Program-made: the position numbers and the translations under genes
Assembly: GCF_000272105.2 (NCBI RefSeq)
Contig: NZ_AJZD02000331.1
Location: forward strand, 1-64,000
Reading direction: 5' to 3'
DNA: 64,000 bases
Source: Vibrio splendidus 12E03
GTDB lineage: Bacteria; Pseudomonadota; Gammaproteobacteria; Enterobacterales; Vibrionaceae
Shown here: in pieces, positions 54,557 to 62,635 of the stretch
Position numbering within the stretch: the first letter of the stretch is position 1
Layout of the letters: each line of letters begins with the position of its first letter
The notes under the pieces: model-generated
Seen by the model: the letters and a program-made list of their open reading frames with translations, nothing else
Database searches by the model: none
What the model was told of the DNA's origin: nothing

Positions 54557-57500
54557 TTAAGCTACTTCAATTTTATGGAATAGACGATACAGCACAGGTA
54601 CTACGATTAGCGTGAGTACAGTCGCAAAGCCCAAACCAAACATAATGGTTACTGCCATTGGTTTAAAGAAGATATCTGGTAGTAGAGGGATCATACCTAG
54701 AATGGTGGTGATCGCCGCCATACATACCGGACGAACACGACTCAGTGCCGCATCAACAACCGCTACATATGGATCTTTACCTGACTTCATCTCAATCTCA
54801 ATTTGATCAAGCAGTACGATACCGTTCTTCAGAAGCATCCCTGATAGACTCAAGAAGCCCAACAGCGCCATAAAGCCGAATGGTGTATTCAAGGCTAACA
54901 AGCCTGTCGTCACCCCTATCAAGGCGAGTGGCACTGTTAACCAAACAATCAGAGGCTCTTTCACCGAGTTAAACAAGAACACAGTGATCAAGAACATGAA
55001 CAAGTAACCCAGAGGCATGGTTGTAAACAGTGACGCCTGTGCATCTGCCGACGACTCATATTCACCACCCCACTCCAATGAGTAACCCGGTGGCATCTCA
55101 ATCGCTTCAATTTGTGGTTGTAAGCGTTTCTGTAGAGTCGAAGCCGTTTCCTCACCCAATAGATCAGGATCCGCCATTACCGTCAGCATACGCTTACGGT
55201 TCTTACGGATGATCAGTGGGTCTTCCCATTCCAGTTCGTAACCTAGCGTTACTTGTTGCAGTGGGATGTACTCACTTAGTGCTGGGCTCCAAATCTTCAT
55301 GCCTTCGATGTTACGGATATCAACACGCTCATCTTCAGGCAAACGAGCCACGATAGGCATCAGCGTAGTACCGTCACGGTACACACCAATCGATTTACCA
55401 GAGAAAGACATCGCTAGGAAATCATCTACGTCTGACTTGGTAATACCATAGCGACGAGCTTGGCTTTCATTAAATTGAGGCTCTAGCACCTTAGTTCTTT
55501 CACGCCAATCGTGACGAATATTAAATGCACCATCATCAGCACGCATGATATCCATCACTTGAGATGCGATTGAACGCAGTACCGTTGGATCAGAACCTAC
55601 AATTCGCGCTTCAATTTTCGCACCGCCACCAGGACCTAACTCGATTTGTTTCAGCTTGTAATCAATCTCAGGGAACTGACCATTTACGTGTTCACGGAAA
55701 CGCAGCATTAGCCCTTCAAGCACTTCATAACTCTTCACTCGAACCGTTATTTCGCCGTATGCGCTATAACTTTTCTCTGGTGAGTAAGTCAGCATGAAAC
55801 GCTGTAGACCTTTACCTGCCGTTGTCGTGATGTGTTCAACTTCGTCCTGCTCTGCTAACCAACCTTCAAGCACTTTAAGCTTGGTGTTGGTCGCACGAAT
55901 ATCGGTACCTTCCGGCATCCAAACATCCACTTGGAACATTGGCGTAGTCGAAGATGGGAAGAAGGCTTGTTTGACAAAACCAAAGCCGTAAACACTCGCT
56001 CCCAAACCAATAATCAGAACGAACATGGTGAGCCACGCACGCTTCATACAGAACTCAAGGAAGTTTTTATAGATAACAAAAACCATCCCATTGTATGGGT
56101 CTTTGCCTTCGTTATCAGGATCAACCTTCTGGCCTTTGAAGAACATGTCAGCAAAGAATGGCGTAATCGAGATTGCAGTAAACCAACTCAACATAAGCGA
56201 GATAAGCAGAACCGTAAACAAGGTGCCACAGTATTCGCCGGTTGAATCTTCAGACAAGCCGATCGGCGCAAAAGCGGTTACCGCAATAACGGTTGCACCT
56301 AACAGCGGCCATTTGGTTTGGGTTACGATATCGGTGGCGGCCTGCATCCGGGTTCGCCCCTTCTGCGTGCCGATCAATATCCCTTCCACCACCACAATGG
56401 CATTATCCACCAGCATCCCCAAGGCGATAACCAATGCGCCTAATGAAATACGTTGGAGATCTATCTTGAAGTACTGCATGAAAATGAAGGTACCGAAAAC
56501 GGTCAACAGTAGTATCAAACCGATCAACAGACCGGAGCGTAGCCCCATGAAGAACAGCAGAACCACGATTACGATCGCAACCGCCTGACCTAAACTCACC
56601 ACAAATCCGCTAACAGACTTATCTACCTCTTTCGGTTGGTTATAAACCTCGGAGATATCGATGCCGACAGGTTGTTGGTACTTAAGCTCAGCAAGTCTTC
56701 GATCAAAGGCTTCACCAACCGCTACTACGTTGACACCTTGTGCAAAAGAGACACCGAGGTTGAGTGCGAGCTTACCGTTATAGCCAATAATATTACTTGG
56801 TACTTCAACATAGCCACGAGTGACGTCAGCTACGTCTTTCAAATAGATGAGACCTTGAGCACCACCTTCTGTCAGAATTAAATCGCCAAGCTGCTCAACA
56901 TTCTGGAACTCACCCGTTGGATGGATTCGAATGTATTCGTCGCCAATTCTTACCGCACCCGCACTTGATACAATATTTTGAGTCGATAAAAGATTAAATA
57001 CCGTGCTTGGAGACAGACCTAAGGAGCTTATCCGCTTCATCGATATCTCAATGAATACTTGCTCTTGTTGTTGACCAGAAACAGAGACCTTACTGACCCC
57101 ATCAACCAACTCCAGCTCTCGCCTTAGATAATCAATGTAATCCAGCAGCTCTTTGTAGCTATAACCATCACCCGTCACCGCAAGCAAGATCCCGTAAACG
57201 TCACCGAAGTCATCAATGACTTGAGGATCATTGACCCCAGGTGGCAGTTCAACCTTAAGATCATTCACTTTTCGGCGCAGTTCATCCCAAATTTGCGGAA
57301 GATCGTCCGGACCATAGTTATTCTTCATCGTTACCGTTACCTGAGACAGGCCACGGCTTGAAATAGAGTTCACTTCGTCGACATAGGTAAGCTGTTGAAT
57401 CGCTTTCTCTAGTGGGTAGGTAACTTCTTCTTCCACTTGTTGAGGGGTTGCCCCAGGATAAGAGGTTACGACCATTGCATCTTTGATGGTAAAGGCAGGA

Positions 57501-57667
57501 TCTTCTAAACGCCCCAAACCGAAGAATGCTGAAACACCACCAATAAGAAAGATCAGAGATAGCATCCAGCTAATGACTTTGTTACGTATAAAGTAAGAAG
57601 CAACACCTGTGATCTGATCATCACCCTGTTGATCGTCATTTTGGGGCTTGTTATTTACTTCACTCAT
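54557..57667 (-). CDS. RND multidrug efflux pump, inner-membrane transporter
   Basis: Proton-driven RND pump of 1,036 aa. It shows the HAE1/AcrB-type layout: TM1 near residue 30, a large periplasmic half, a central cluster of helices with the proton-relay Asp in LGMLVDNAIVVVEG, and the second half from about residue 540. It most resembles the group that works with two adaptor proteins, as VexIJK in V. cholerae; I leave the symbol open. It overlaps the upstream adaptor gene by 8 bases. No outer-membrane channel gene is included, so it probably uses TolC encoded elsewhere. Substrates unknown. Confidence 0.88.
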   Translation of the reverse strand: MSEVNNKPQNDDQQGDDQITGVASYFIRNKVISWMLSLIFLIGGVSAFFGLGRLEDPAFTIKDAMVVTSYPGATPQQVEEEVTYPLEKAIQQLTYVDEVNSISSRGLSQVTVTMKNNYGPDDLPQIWDELRRKVNDLKVELPPGVNDPQVIDDFGDVYGILLAVTGDGYSYKELLDYIDYLRRELELVDGVSKVSVSGQQQEQVFIEISMKRISSLGLSPSTVFNLLSTQNIVSSAGAVRIGDEYIRIHPTGEFQNVEQLGDLILTEGGAQGLIYLKDVADVTRGYVEVPSNIIGYNGKLALNLGVSFAQGVNVVAVGEAFDRRLAELKYQQPVGIDISEVYNQPKEVDKSVSGFVVSLGQAVAIVIVVLLFFMGLRSGLLIGLILLLTVFGTFIFMQYFKIDLQRISLGALVIALGMLVDNAIVVVEGILIGTQKGRTRMQAATDIVTQTKWPLLGATVIAVTAFAPIGLSEDSTGEYCGTLFTVLLISLMLSWFTAISITPFFADMFFKGQKVDPDNEGKDPYNGMVFVIYKNFLEFCMKRAWLTMFVLIIGLGASVYGFGFVKQAFFPSSTTPMFQVDVWMPEGTDIRATNTKLKVLEGWLAEQDEVEHITTTAGKGLQRFMLTYSPEKSYSAYGEITVRVKSYEVLEGLMLRFREHVNGQFPEIDYKLKQIELGPGGGAKIEARIVGSDPTVLRSIASQVMDIMRADDGAFNIRHDWRERTKVLEPQFNESQARRYGITKSDVDDFLAMSFSGKSIGVYRDGTTLMPIVARLPEDERVDIRNIEGMKIWSPALSEYIPLQQVTLGYELEWEDPLIIRKNRKRMLTVMADPDLLGEETASTLQKRLQPQIEAIEMPPGYSLEWGGEYESSADAQASLFTTMPLGYLFMFLITVFLFNSVKEPLIVWLTVPLALIGVTTGLLALNTPFGFMALLGFLSLSGMLLKNGIVLLDQIEIEMKSGKDPYVAVVDAALSRVRPVCMAAITTILGMIPLLPDIFFKPMAVTIMFGLGFATVLTLIVVPVLYRLFHKIEVA

Positions 57668-58745
57668 TGTTCGTCTCCTGAGACAATACTTCCACTGTCA
57701 TCCCATCTCGCAATCGCGATACGCCTGCAACAACGACATGCTGCCCCATTTCCAATCCTTTCATTACCTGCAATGTTTCCTGGTTTGCTTTGCCTAACAC
57801 GACTTGTTGTTTCGAGACTGTCTTGTCATCGTTAAGAACCCACACATAAGAGTTTTTACGATCCAGTTCATCACCGTCTGCATTGAATACCGCTTCGATC
57901 GGAATAAGTACACCAGCTTTTAGCTCCAAACCGATATCCCGCCCGTTTGAAGTCACATCTACGGCCATACCATCAAGAATCAAATCGTCTTCTGGCATCG
58001 GCAAAGCTAATGTAACCGTGAAGGTACCCGTACTTGGATCGGGTTCAGTGGTGAACTCTTTAATACCTGCGGTGTATTCATTACCGCTTGGCACTCTCAC
58101 TACAGCTTCCACGTTCGAGAGGAGCGTTTCATTGGGTTGATTCACATAAATCTGGTCAGGAAGCTGAATCACAACTTCGACATCCTCAACACTGTGAATG
58201 TTCACAATCTGTTGGCCTACCTGAATATTTTCATATTGGTCGACACTGACTCGAGAAATAATCCCATCAACAGGCGCACGAAGCATAGTGAACGATAAGC
58301 GCAGTTTCGCCAGTTCCAACTCGGCATAAGCAATCTGGCGTTGAGCGGCAATTTCATCGAATTGCGACTTAGCCAATAAGCCTTTCTTCACTAGCGGACT
58401 CGAACGTCGGTATTGACTGTTAATTACCGTGTAACGCGCTTGAGCATTGTCCACATCCAATTGATAATCGGTTGGGTCAAGCTCTGCAATGATGTCACCA
58501 GCAGAAACACGTTCGCCTTCTTTAACATCAAGCTTGTAGATTTCACCCGCCACTCGGAAACTAAGATGAGCTTTCTCAGCCGCATTCGCGACCGCTGGGA
58601 AATAGAGCTTGTCGCTAAAATCGATGACTGAAATCTCGACGGCTTTAACTAAGGGTGTGTTATCCACTTCTACCACTTGTTTATCTTCACAAGCTGTCAG
58701 TAGGGCTAAACACGACAGCCCTGTGGCCACTTTAAGTGTTTTCAT
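57660..58745 (-). CDS. RND efflux adaptor lipoprotein (second)
   Basis: Periplasmic membrane-fusion protein of 361 aa, anchored through the lipobox ALLTAC. The biotinyl-lipoyl halves are visible in LSFRVAGEIYKLDVKEGERV and LRAPVDGIISRVSVDQYENI, with the alpha-hairpin between them and beta-barrel and proximal domains after (VRVPSGNEYTAGIKEF, ASVSRLRDGM-like end). It overlaps the pump gene by 8 bases and starts 1 base after the first adaptor gene. Confidence 0.87.
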   Translation of the reverse strand: MKTLKVATGLSCLALLTACEDKQVVEVDNTPLVKAVEISVIDFSDKLYFPAVANAAEKAHLSFRVAGEIYKLDVKEGERVSAGDIIAELDPTDYQLDVDNAQARYTVINSQYRRSSPLVKKGLLAKSQFDEIAAQRQIAYAELELAKLRLSFTMLRAPVDGIISRVSVDQYENIQVGQQIVNIHSVEDVEVVIQLPDQIYVNQPNETLLSNVEAVVRVPSGNEYTAGIKEFTTEPDPSTGTFTVTLALPMPEDDLILDGMAVDVTSNGRDIGLELKAGVLIPIEAVFNADGDELDRKNSYVWVLNDDKTVSKQQVVLGKANQETLQVMKGLEMGQHVVVAGVSRLRDGMTVEVLSQETNNE

Positions 58746-58746
58746 G

Positions 58747-59781
58747 TTATAGCCCCCTTTCCTTGATCCACTCTCGGACTTTTACGCCCGGCTCAAGACC
58801 ATTAACGCCAGAAATGACAATACGATCTCCGTCGTTTAGCCCAGAGACTATATGACGTTTTTCATCGATGACGATGGCAACATTTTCAACAATACCGTCG
58901 TTATTCACACGCCATACGGAGACATCATCTCCATCGGTCATCATGGCCGACGTAGGAATTTTAGTCGCAGCGGCTTGCGCAGAAACAAGCCTTACCGTGC
59001 CAGACATGCCCGGTAAAATACCGATATCCGTCGGTCTTTCCATTACCATGGTTACCTTGTATGAACCCGTTTTTGGATCCGCTTCGGTATCAACTTCTTG
59101 GAAAGTCAAAACGTAAGGGTTCTCAGGAAACGCATCAAATACCATGGTTGCATCGGTTTCAAACCCTGAAGAAAAGCGCGTGATAAGTTGGTCGGGTAAT
59201 AAGAAAACGACCTTAAGAATCTGATTGGTTTGAATATTCATCACACCTTGTTTCGCCGCGATGTATTCATGGTTTTCGGCAGGAATGATGGAAATCGTTC
59301 CATCGTAAGGCGCAACCAGAGTGGTGTAACGTAGATTAGCCTTAGCTTGGTTCAGGACAGCTTTAGCCGAGTTGTGGTTGGCTTTCGCTTGATCGAAATC
59401 TTGCTCTGAAACCACTCGATCTTTACGCAGCTTAATCGAGCGTTGGTATTGAACATCGGCAAGCTTAAAGTTAGCTCTCGCTTGCTTTTCTAACAGCTGA
59501 TATTCATCAGGGTTAAGCGTTGCAAGTTGGTCACCTTTGGTAACCTGTTGACCCGATGTGACATCGATAGTCTGAAGTAACCCAGGAACACGGAACGCAA
59601 GAACGGCTTTATCGCCAGCTTCTGTGGTGGCTGGAAAACTACGTTCAAAGGCATTATTACCGACGGAAACGGTGAAGAGTTTGGCGGGTCTAGAATCAGG
59701 TTCAGGTACGGGAGGAAGCTCCTTACCACACCCAGACAACCCAGCTAAGGCTGTCAATAGGACAACGGAGGCTCTATACAT
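58747..59781 (-). CDS. RND efflux adaptor lipoprotein (first)
   Basis: Periplasmic adaptor of 344 aa with lipobox LSGC. The lipoyl halves are AFRVPGLLQTIDVTSGQQV and LVAPYDGTISIIPAENHEYI. It is only distantly similar to its neighbour, so the two probably form a mixed adaptor ring instead of a recent duplicate. It is the first gene of the three-gene operon; no regulator gene adjoins it. Confidence 0.87.
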   Translation of the reverse strand: MYRASVVLLTALAGLSGCGKELPPVPEPDSRPAKLFTVSVGNNAFERSFPATTEAGDKAVLAFRVPGLLQTIDVTSGQQVTKGDQLATLNPDEYQLLEKQARANFKLADVQYQRSIKLRKDRVVSEQDFDQAKANHNSAKAVLNQAKANLRYTTLVAPYDGTISIIPAENHEYIAAKQGVMNIQTNQILKVVFLLPDQLITRFSSGFETDATMVFDAFPENPYVLTFQEVDTEADPKTGSYKVTMVMERPTDIGILPGMSGTVRLVSAQAAATKIPTSAMMTDGDDVSVWRVNNDGIVENVAIVIDEKRHIVSGLNDGDRIVISGVNGLEPGVKVREWIKERGL

Positions 59782-59873
59782 TGGTGATCATCCATATCTA
59801 TAAATATTTTTATAACATAGATTAATCACATGTAACTTACCAGTTATCGTAAGATTTATTTAGACAAAATTAT

Positions 59874-59916
59874 TAAAAAAAATAACGGCTTGGAATAAAT
59901 TTTCCTAAACCGTTAT
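59874..59916 (-). terminator. Terminator after the pspABC operon
   Basis: ATAACGG (59882-59888) pairs with CCGTTAT (59910-59916); on the minus strand it runs into about eight T. The long loop may hold an inner stem. Confidence 0.8.
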
Positions 59917-59938
59917 CGAATCTTTTTTAGACTTACCG

Positions 59939-60325
59939 TTACATGTTCTTAAATGCGCGGTCGACTTTAAAGGTGTCGGAGGTCACATAAGCTTCCATGT
60001 TGCGGACACTGGTCTCTAACTTCTGGAAATCACCCTCTAAAGTGCCCAGTAACGACTCTGCCGTTTGCCCTTTTTCCCAAGGCTTTTGTTTGAGTGTGTG
60101 CTCTTGTTTGGCTTTCATCTCATCAACATAGTGAGGTGGTTGTTTTTCAAGCATAAATGTCAAAGCTAAATACGCTAATAACACCAGAAAACTACCACCA
60201 AGCAGCGCTGCTGAGATAACTAAGATGCGAACCAACCACACTTCAAGGCCAAAGTAGTTCGCTAACCCTGCACACACACCAGACAATTTGCCGTTAATCG
60301 TGTCGCGATACAGTTCTCTACTCAT
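59939..60325 (-). CDS. pspC: Phage-shock protein C
   Basis: Inner-membrane regulator of 128 aa with the PspC domain: LYRDTINGKLSGVCAGLANY near the N-terminus and a hydrophobic segment (VRILVISAALLGGSFLVLLA) at about residues 33-55. PspC with PspB senses envelope stress and frees PspF from PspA. ATG 60325 has GGAG 8 bases upstream and overlaps the end of pspB by 8 bases; the longer frame to 60355 lies inside pspB. Confidence 0.92.
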   Translation of the reverse strand: MSRELYRDTINGKLSGVCAGLANYFGLEVWLVRILVISAALLGGSFLVLLAYLALTFMLEKQPPHYVDEMKAKQEHTLKQKPWEKGQTAESLLGTLEGDFQKLETSVRNMEAYVTSDTFKVDRAFKNM

Positions 60326-60551
60326 AGTTTCGTCTCCAGTTAGGCGACTCCGCATCCAGTATTTTTTCTAGCGTTTTCACTCGGTCTTGCATGGATTCAG
60401 CTTGCGCAGAAAGCTTATGCAGACGTTGAAGATCCGTTTCAGAAAGACCATTGCTGGATTTCTTCTTGCTGCGGTAATGTAAGAATAACCATAGCGGTGC
60501 CACGAAGATTAAAAAGACAATCAGTGGACCTGCAATTAGAAATGTTGACAT
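60318..60551 (-). CDS. pspB: Phage-shock protein B
   Basis: Small inner-membrane protein of 77 aa: one N-terminal membrane helix (FLIAGPLIVFLIFVAPLWLF) and a cytoplasmic coiled coil (LQRLHKLSAQAESMQDRV, then LEKILDAE). ATG 60551 has AGGAG 7 bases upstream; a TTG two codons earlier is in frame. It follows pspA by 14 bases and overlaps pspC. Confidence 0.92.
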   Translation of the reverse strand: MSTFLIAGPLIVFLIFVAPLWLFLHYRSKKKSSNGLSETDLQRLHKLSAQAESMQDRVKTLEKILDAESPNWRRNYE

Positions 60552-60565
60552 AGACAACTCCTAGA

Positions 60566-61237
60566 TTATTTATCGCGGTTTTCAACTTGTTGCTTCAGTT
60601 TCGCTAGCTCTTTTTCGATTTCATCTTGAGCTTGTAGTTCGGCAAACTCTTGGTCTAAAGATTTTGCGTTACCCGTCTTAGCGTAAACGTCCGCTTCAGC
60701 TTCTAATTCATCCACTTTACGCGAGAATTGCTCAAACTTCGCCATTGCTTCGTTGGTTTTGCTTGAATGCAGGTGTTTTTGAACATCACGACGATTGCTC
60801 GCCGCATTATTACGAATCATTAATGCTTGTTGCTTTGCGCGAGTTTCTGCAATTTTGGTTTCAAGCTTGCCGATCTCACTGGTTAGCTTTTCTATGGTTT
60901 CATGAACCAAAGTTTGCTCGGTGTGAAGGCTCTTGATGATGTCTTCCAGTTTTTGCTTTTCGATTAGCGCCGCTCTTGCCAGATCTTCACGTTGCTTAGT
61001 CAGTGCGAGTGTCGCTTTGTTTTGCCAATCTAGAATCTGAGTTTCGATAGCTTCAACTTTACGTGCTAGCTCTTTCTTGTCTGCGATTGCTTTTGCTGAG
61101 TTAGTACGAACCTCAACCAGCGTGTCTTCCATTTCTTGGATAATCAGGCGAATCATCTTTTCAGGATCTTCGGCCTTATCTAATAGTGCACTGATGTTTG
61201 AATTTACAATGTCTGCAAAGCGAGAAAAAATACCCAT
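60566..61237 (-). CDS. pspA: Phage-shock protein A
   Basis: Peripheral membrane effector of 223 aa, almost entirely coiled coil, with the usual start GIFSRFADIVNSNISALLDK that inserts into damaged membrane. It binds and inhibits PspF in the resting state and assembles into ESCRT-III-like scaffolds on stressed inner membrane. ATG 61237 follows AAGGAG. First gene of pspABC, controlled from the sigma54-type promoter upstream. Confidence 0.95.
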   Translation of the reverse strand: MGIFSRFADIVNSNISALLDKAEDPEKMIRLIIQEMEDTLVEVRTNSAKAIADKKELARKVEAIETQILDWQNKATLALTKQREDLARAALIEKQKLEDIIKSLHTEQTLVHETIEKLTSEIGKLETKIAETRAKQQALMIRNNAASNRRDVQKHLHSSKTNEAMAKFEQFSRKVDELEAEADVYAKTGNAKSLDQEFAELQAQDEIEKELAKLKQQVENRDK

Positions 61238-61346
61238 GAGGAACTCCTTAATTACAATGATGGCAAATGCGTTTCAAATCGCTGTACGACTTTAACAATC
61301 CACTTGCTCAAAAATTTACGTTTGTTGTTAAACCTACCATAAGTAA

Positions 61347-61363
61347 TCCAAGTAGCATGCCAA
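61347..61363 (-). promoter_or_regulatory. Sigma54-type promoter of pspABC
   Basis: Reading the minus strand, TTGGCATGCTACTTGGA gives TGGCA at the -24 position and TTGGA at -12 with sigma54 spacing. The -12 element departs from TTGC, as I recall it does in the E. coli pspA promoter (TTGT). It lies about 100 bases before pspA, next to the pspF gene that encodes its activator. Confidence 0.7.
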
Positions 61364-61510
61364 CTTTTAAGCCATTTATTATCAGTTACTTACAATAAAA
61401 TGGTGATTAATCCGAACCATGCTATGATGAATTTAGCCAAGTATTGGTATTTTTCACCACTACGGCTCTTTCATGACCTCTCCAGCGATCAATTCATACA
61501 AGGACGCGCT

Positions 61511-62533
61511 ATGCAGCAGAACCTCATTGGTGAATCACCTAGCTTTCTCTCTGTTTTAGATAAAGTATCCCAACTCGCACCAATAGAAAGACCCATTCTG
61601 ATCATTGGCGAGCGCGGCACAGGTAAAGAGCTGATCGCACAAAGACTGCATTACCTTTCAAGACGTTGGGATCAACCTTTGATCTCATTGAACTGCTCAA
61701 CCCTCAGTGAAGGTTTGATTGATTCTGAACTGTTTGGTCACGAGTCGGGGTCGTTTACGGGTTCGAAAGGTCGTCATCAAGGCCGTTTTGAAAGAGCAGA
61801 AGGCGGCACACTGTTTCTGGATGAGCTGGCGACTACTCCCCTTGCGGTTCAAGAGAAGCTATTGCGCGTGATTGAATACGGGCAATATGAACGTGTCGGT
61901 GGGCAAAAGGCGCTAAGTGCCAATGTAAGACTGGTGTGTGCAACCAATGCCGACTTACCAGACATGGCATTAAAGGGCGAATTCAGGGCTGACCTATTAG
62001 ATAGACTGGCGTTTGACGTCATTACTATTCCCCCTTTGCGTGAGCGAAAAGAAGACATCATGCTACTCGCAGAATACTACGCCATTAAGATGTGTCGTGA
62101 ATTGGAATTGGAGTTGTTTGTTGGCTTTGCCCCTTCTGCCGTTGAATCGCTTTTAGATTATTCTTGGCCAGGGAATGTACGAGAGCTCAAAAACGTCATT
62201 GAGCGAGCGATCTATCAGCACGGAAAAGACCCATATCCTATTGAATATTTGGTGTTTAACCCATTTAAGCCCGCATGGAAAACAGAGCAAGATTCCTCTC
62301 CGGAAACTGGCAATGAGCCGTCTAACAGCCATACTTCATCAGAGAGCTTGTTTTCTTTGCCGCTTGATTACAAAGCATGGCAAGAACAACAAGACATCAA
62401 GCTACTCAATCAAGCCCTAAAACAGAGCAAATATAACCAGAAACAAGCCGCAGAATTACTTGGGTTAACCTACAACCAATTACGTGGAATGGTGAGGAAG
62501 TACGCGATTGTCGGACAAGCTAACGATAAATAG
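61511..62533 (+). CDS. pspF: Psp operon sigma54 activator PspF
   Basis: Enhancer-binding protein of 340 aa without an N-terminal receiver domain. The AAA+ motifs are GERGTGKELIA (Walker A), ELFGHESGSFTG (GAFTGA loop variant that touches sigma54, here GSFTGS) and GGTLFLDELAT (Walker B). The C-terminal helix-turn-helix is NQKQAAELLGLTYNQLRGM. It is held inactive by PspA and activates pspABC divergently. ATG 61511 with AAGGA upstream is the usual start (MQQNLIGESPSF); frames back to 61400 add an untypical extension. Confidence 0.95.
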   Translation: MQQNLIGESPSFLSVLDKVSQLAPIERPILIIGERGTGKELIAQRLHYLSRRWDQPLISLNCSTLSEGLIDSELFGHESGSFTGSKGRHQGRFERAEGGTLFLDELATTPLAVQEKLLRVIEYGQYERVGGQKALSANVRLVCATNADLPDMALKGEFRADLLDRLAFDVITIPPLRERKEDIMLLAEYYAIKMCRELELELFVGFAPSAVESLLDYSWPGNVRELKNVIERAIYQHGKDPYPIEYLVFNPFKPAWKTEQDSSPETGNEPSNSHTSSESLFSLPLDYKAWQEQQDIKLLNQALKQSKYNQKQAAELLGLTYNQLRGMVRKYAIVGQANDK

Positions 62534-62635
62534 CTGTCCACACTTGATTATTATTTGGAGCCGAATAAATAAAATGTTAAATTGTCCGGATCTTGAGGCT
62601 CCTCTAACGCCTCGTTTCGAAAAGTATTTCTTTTT

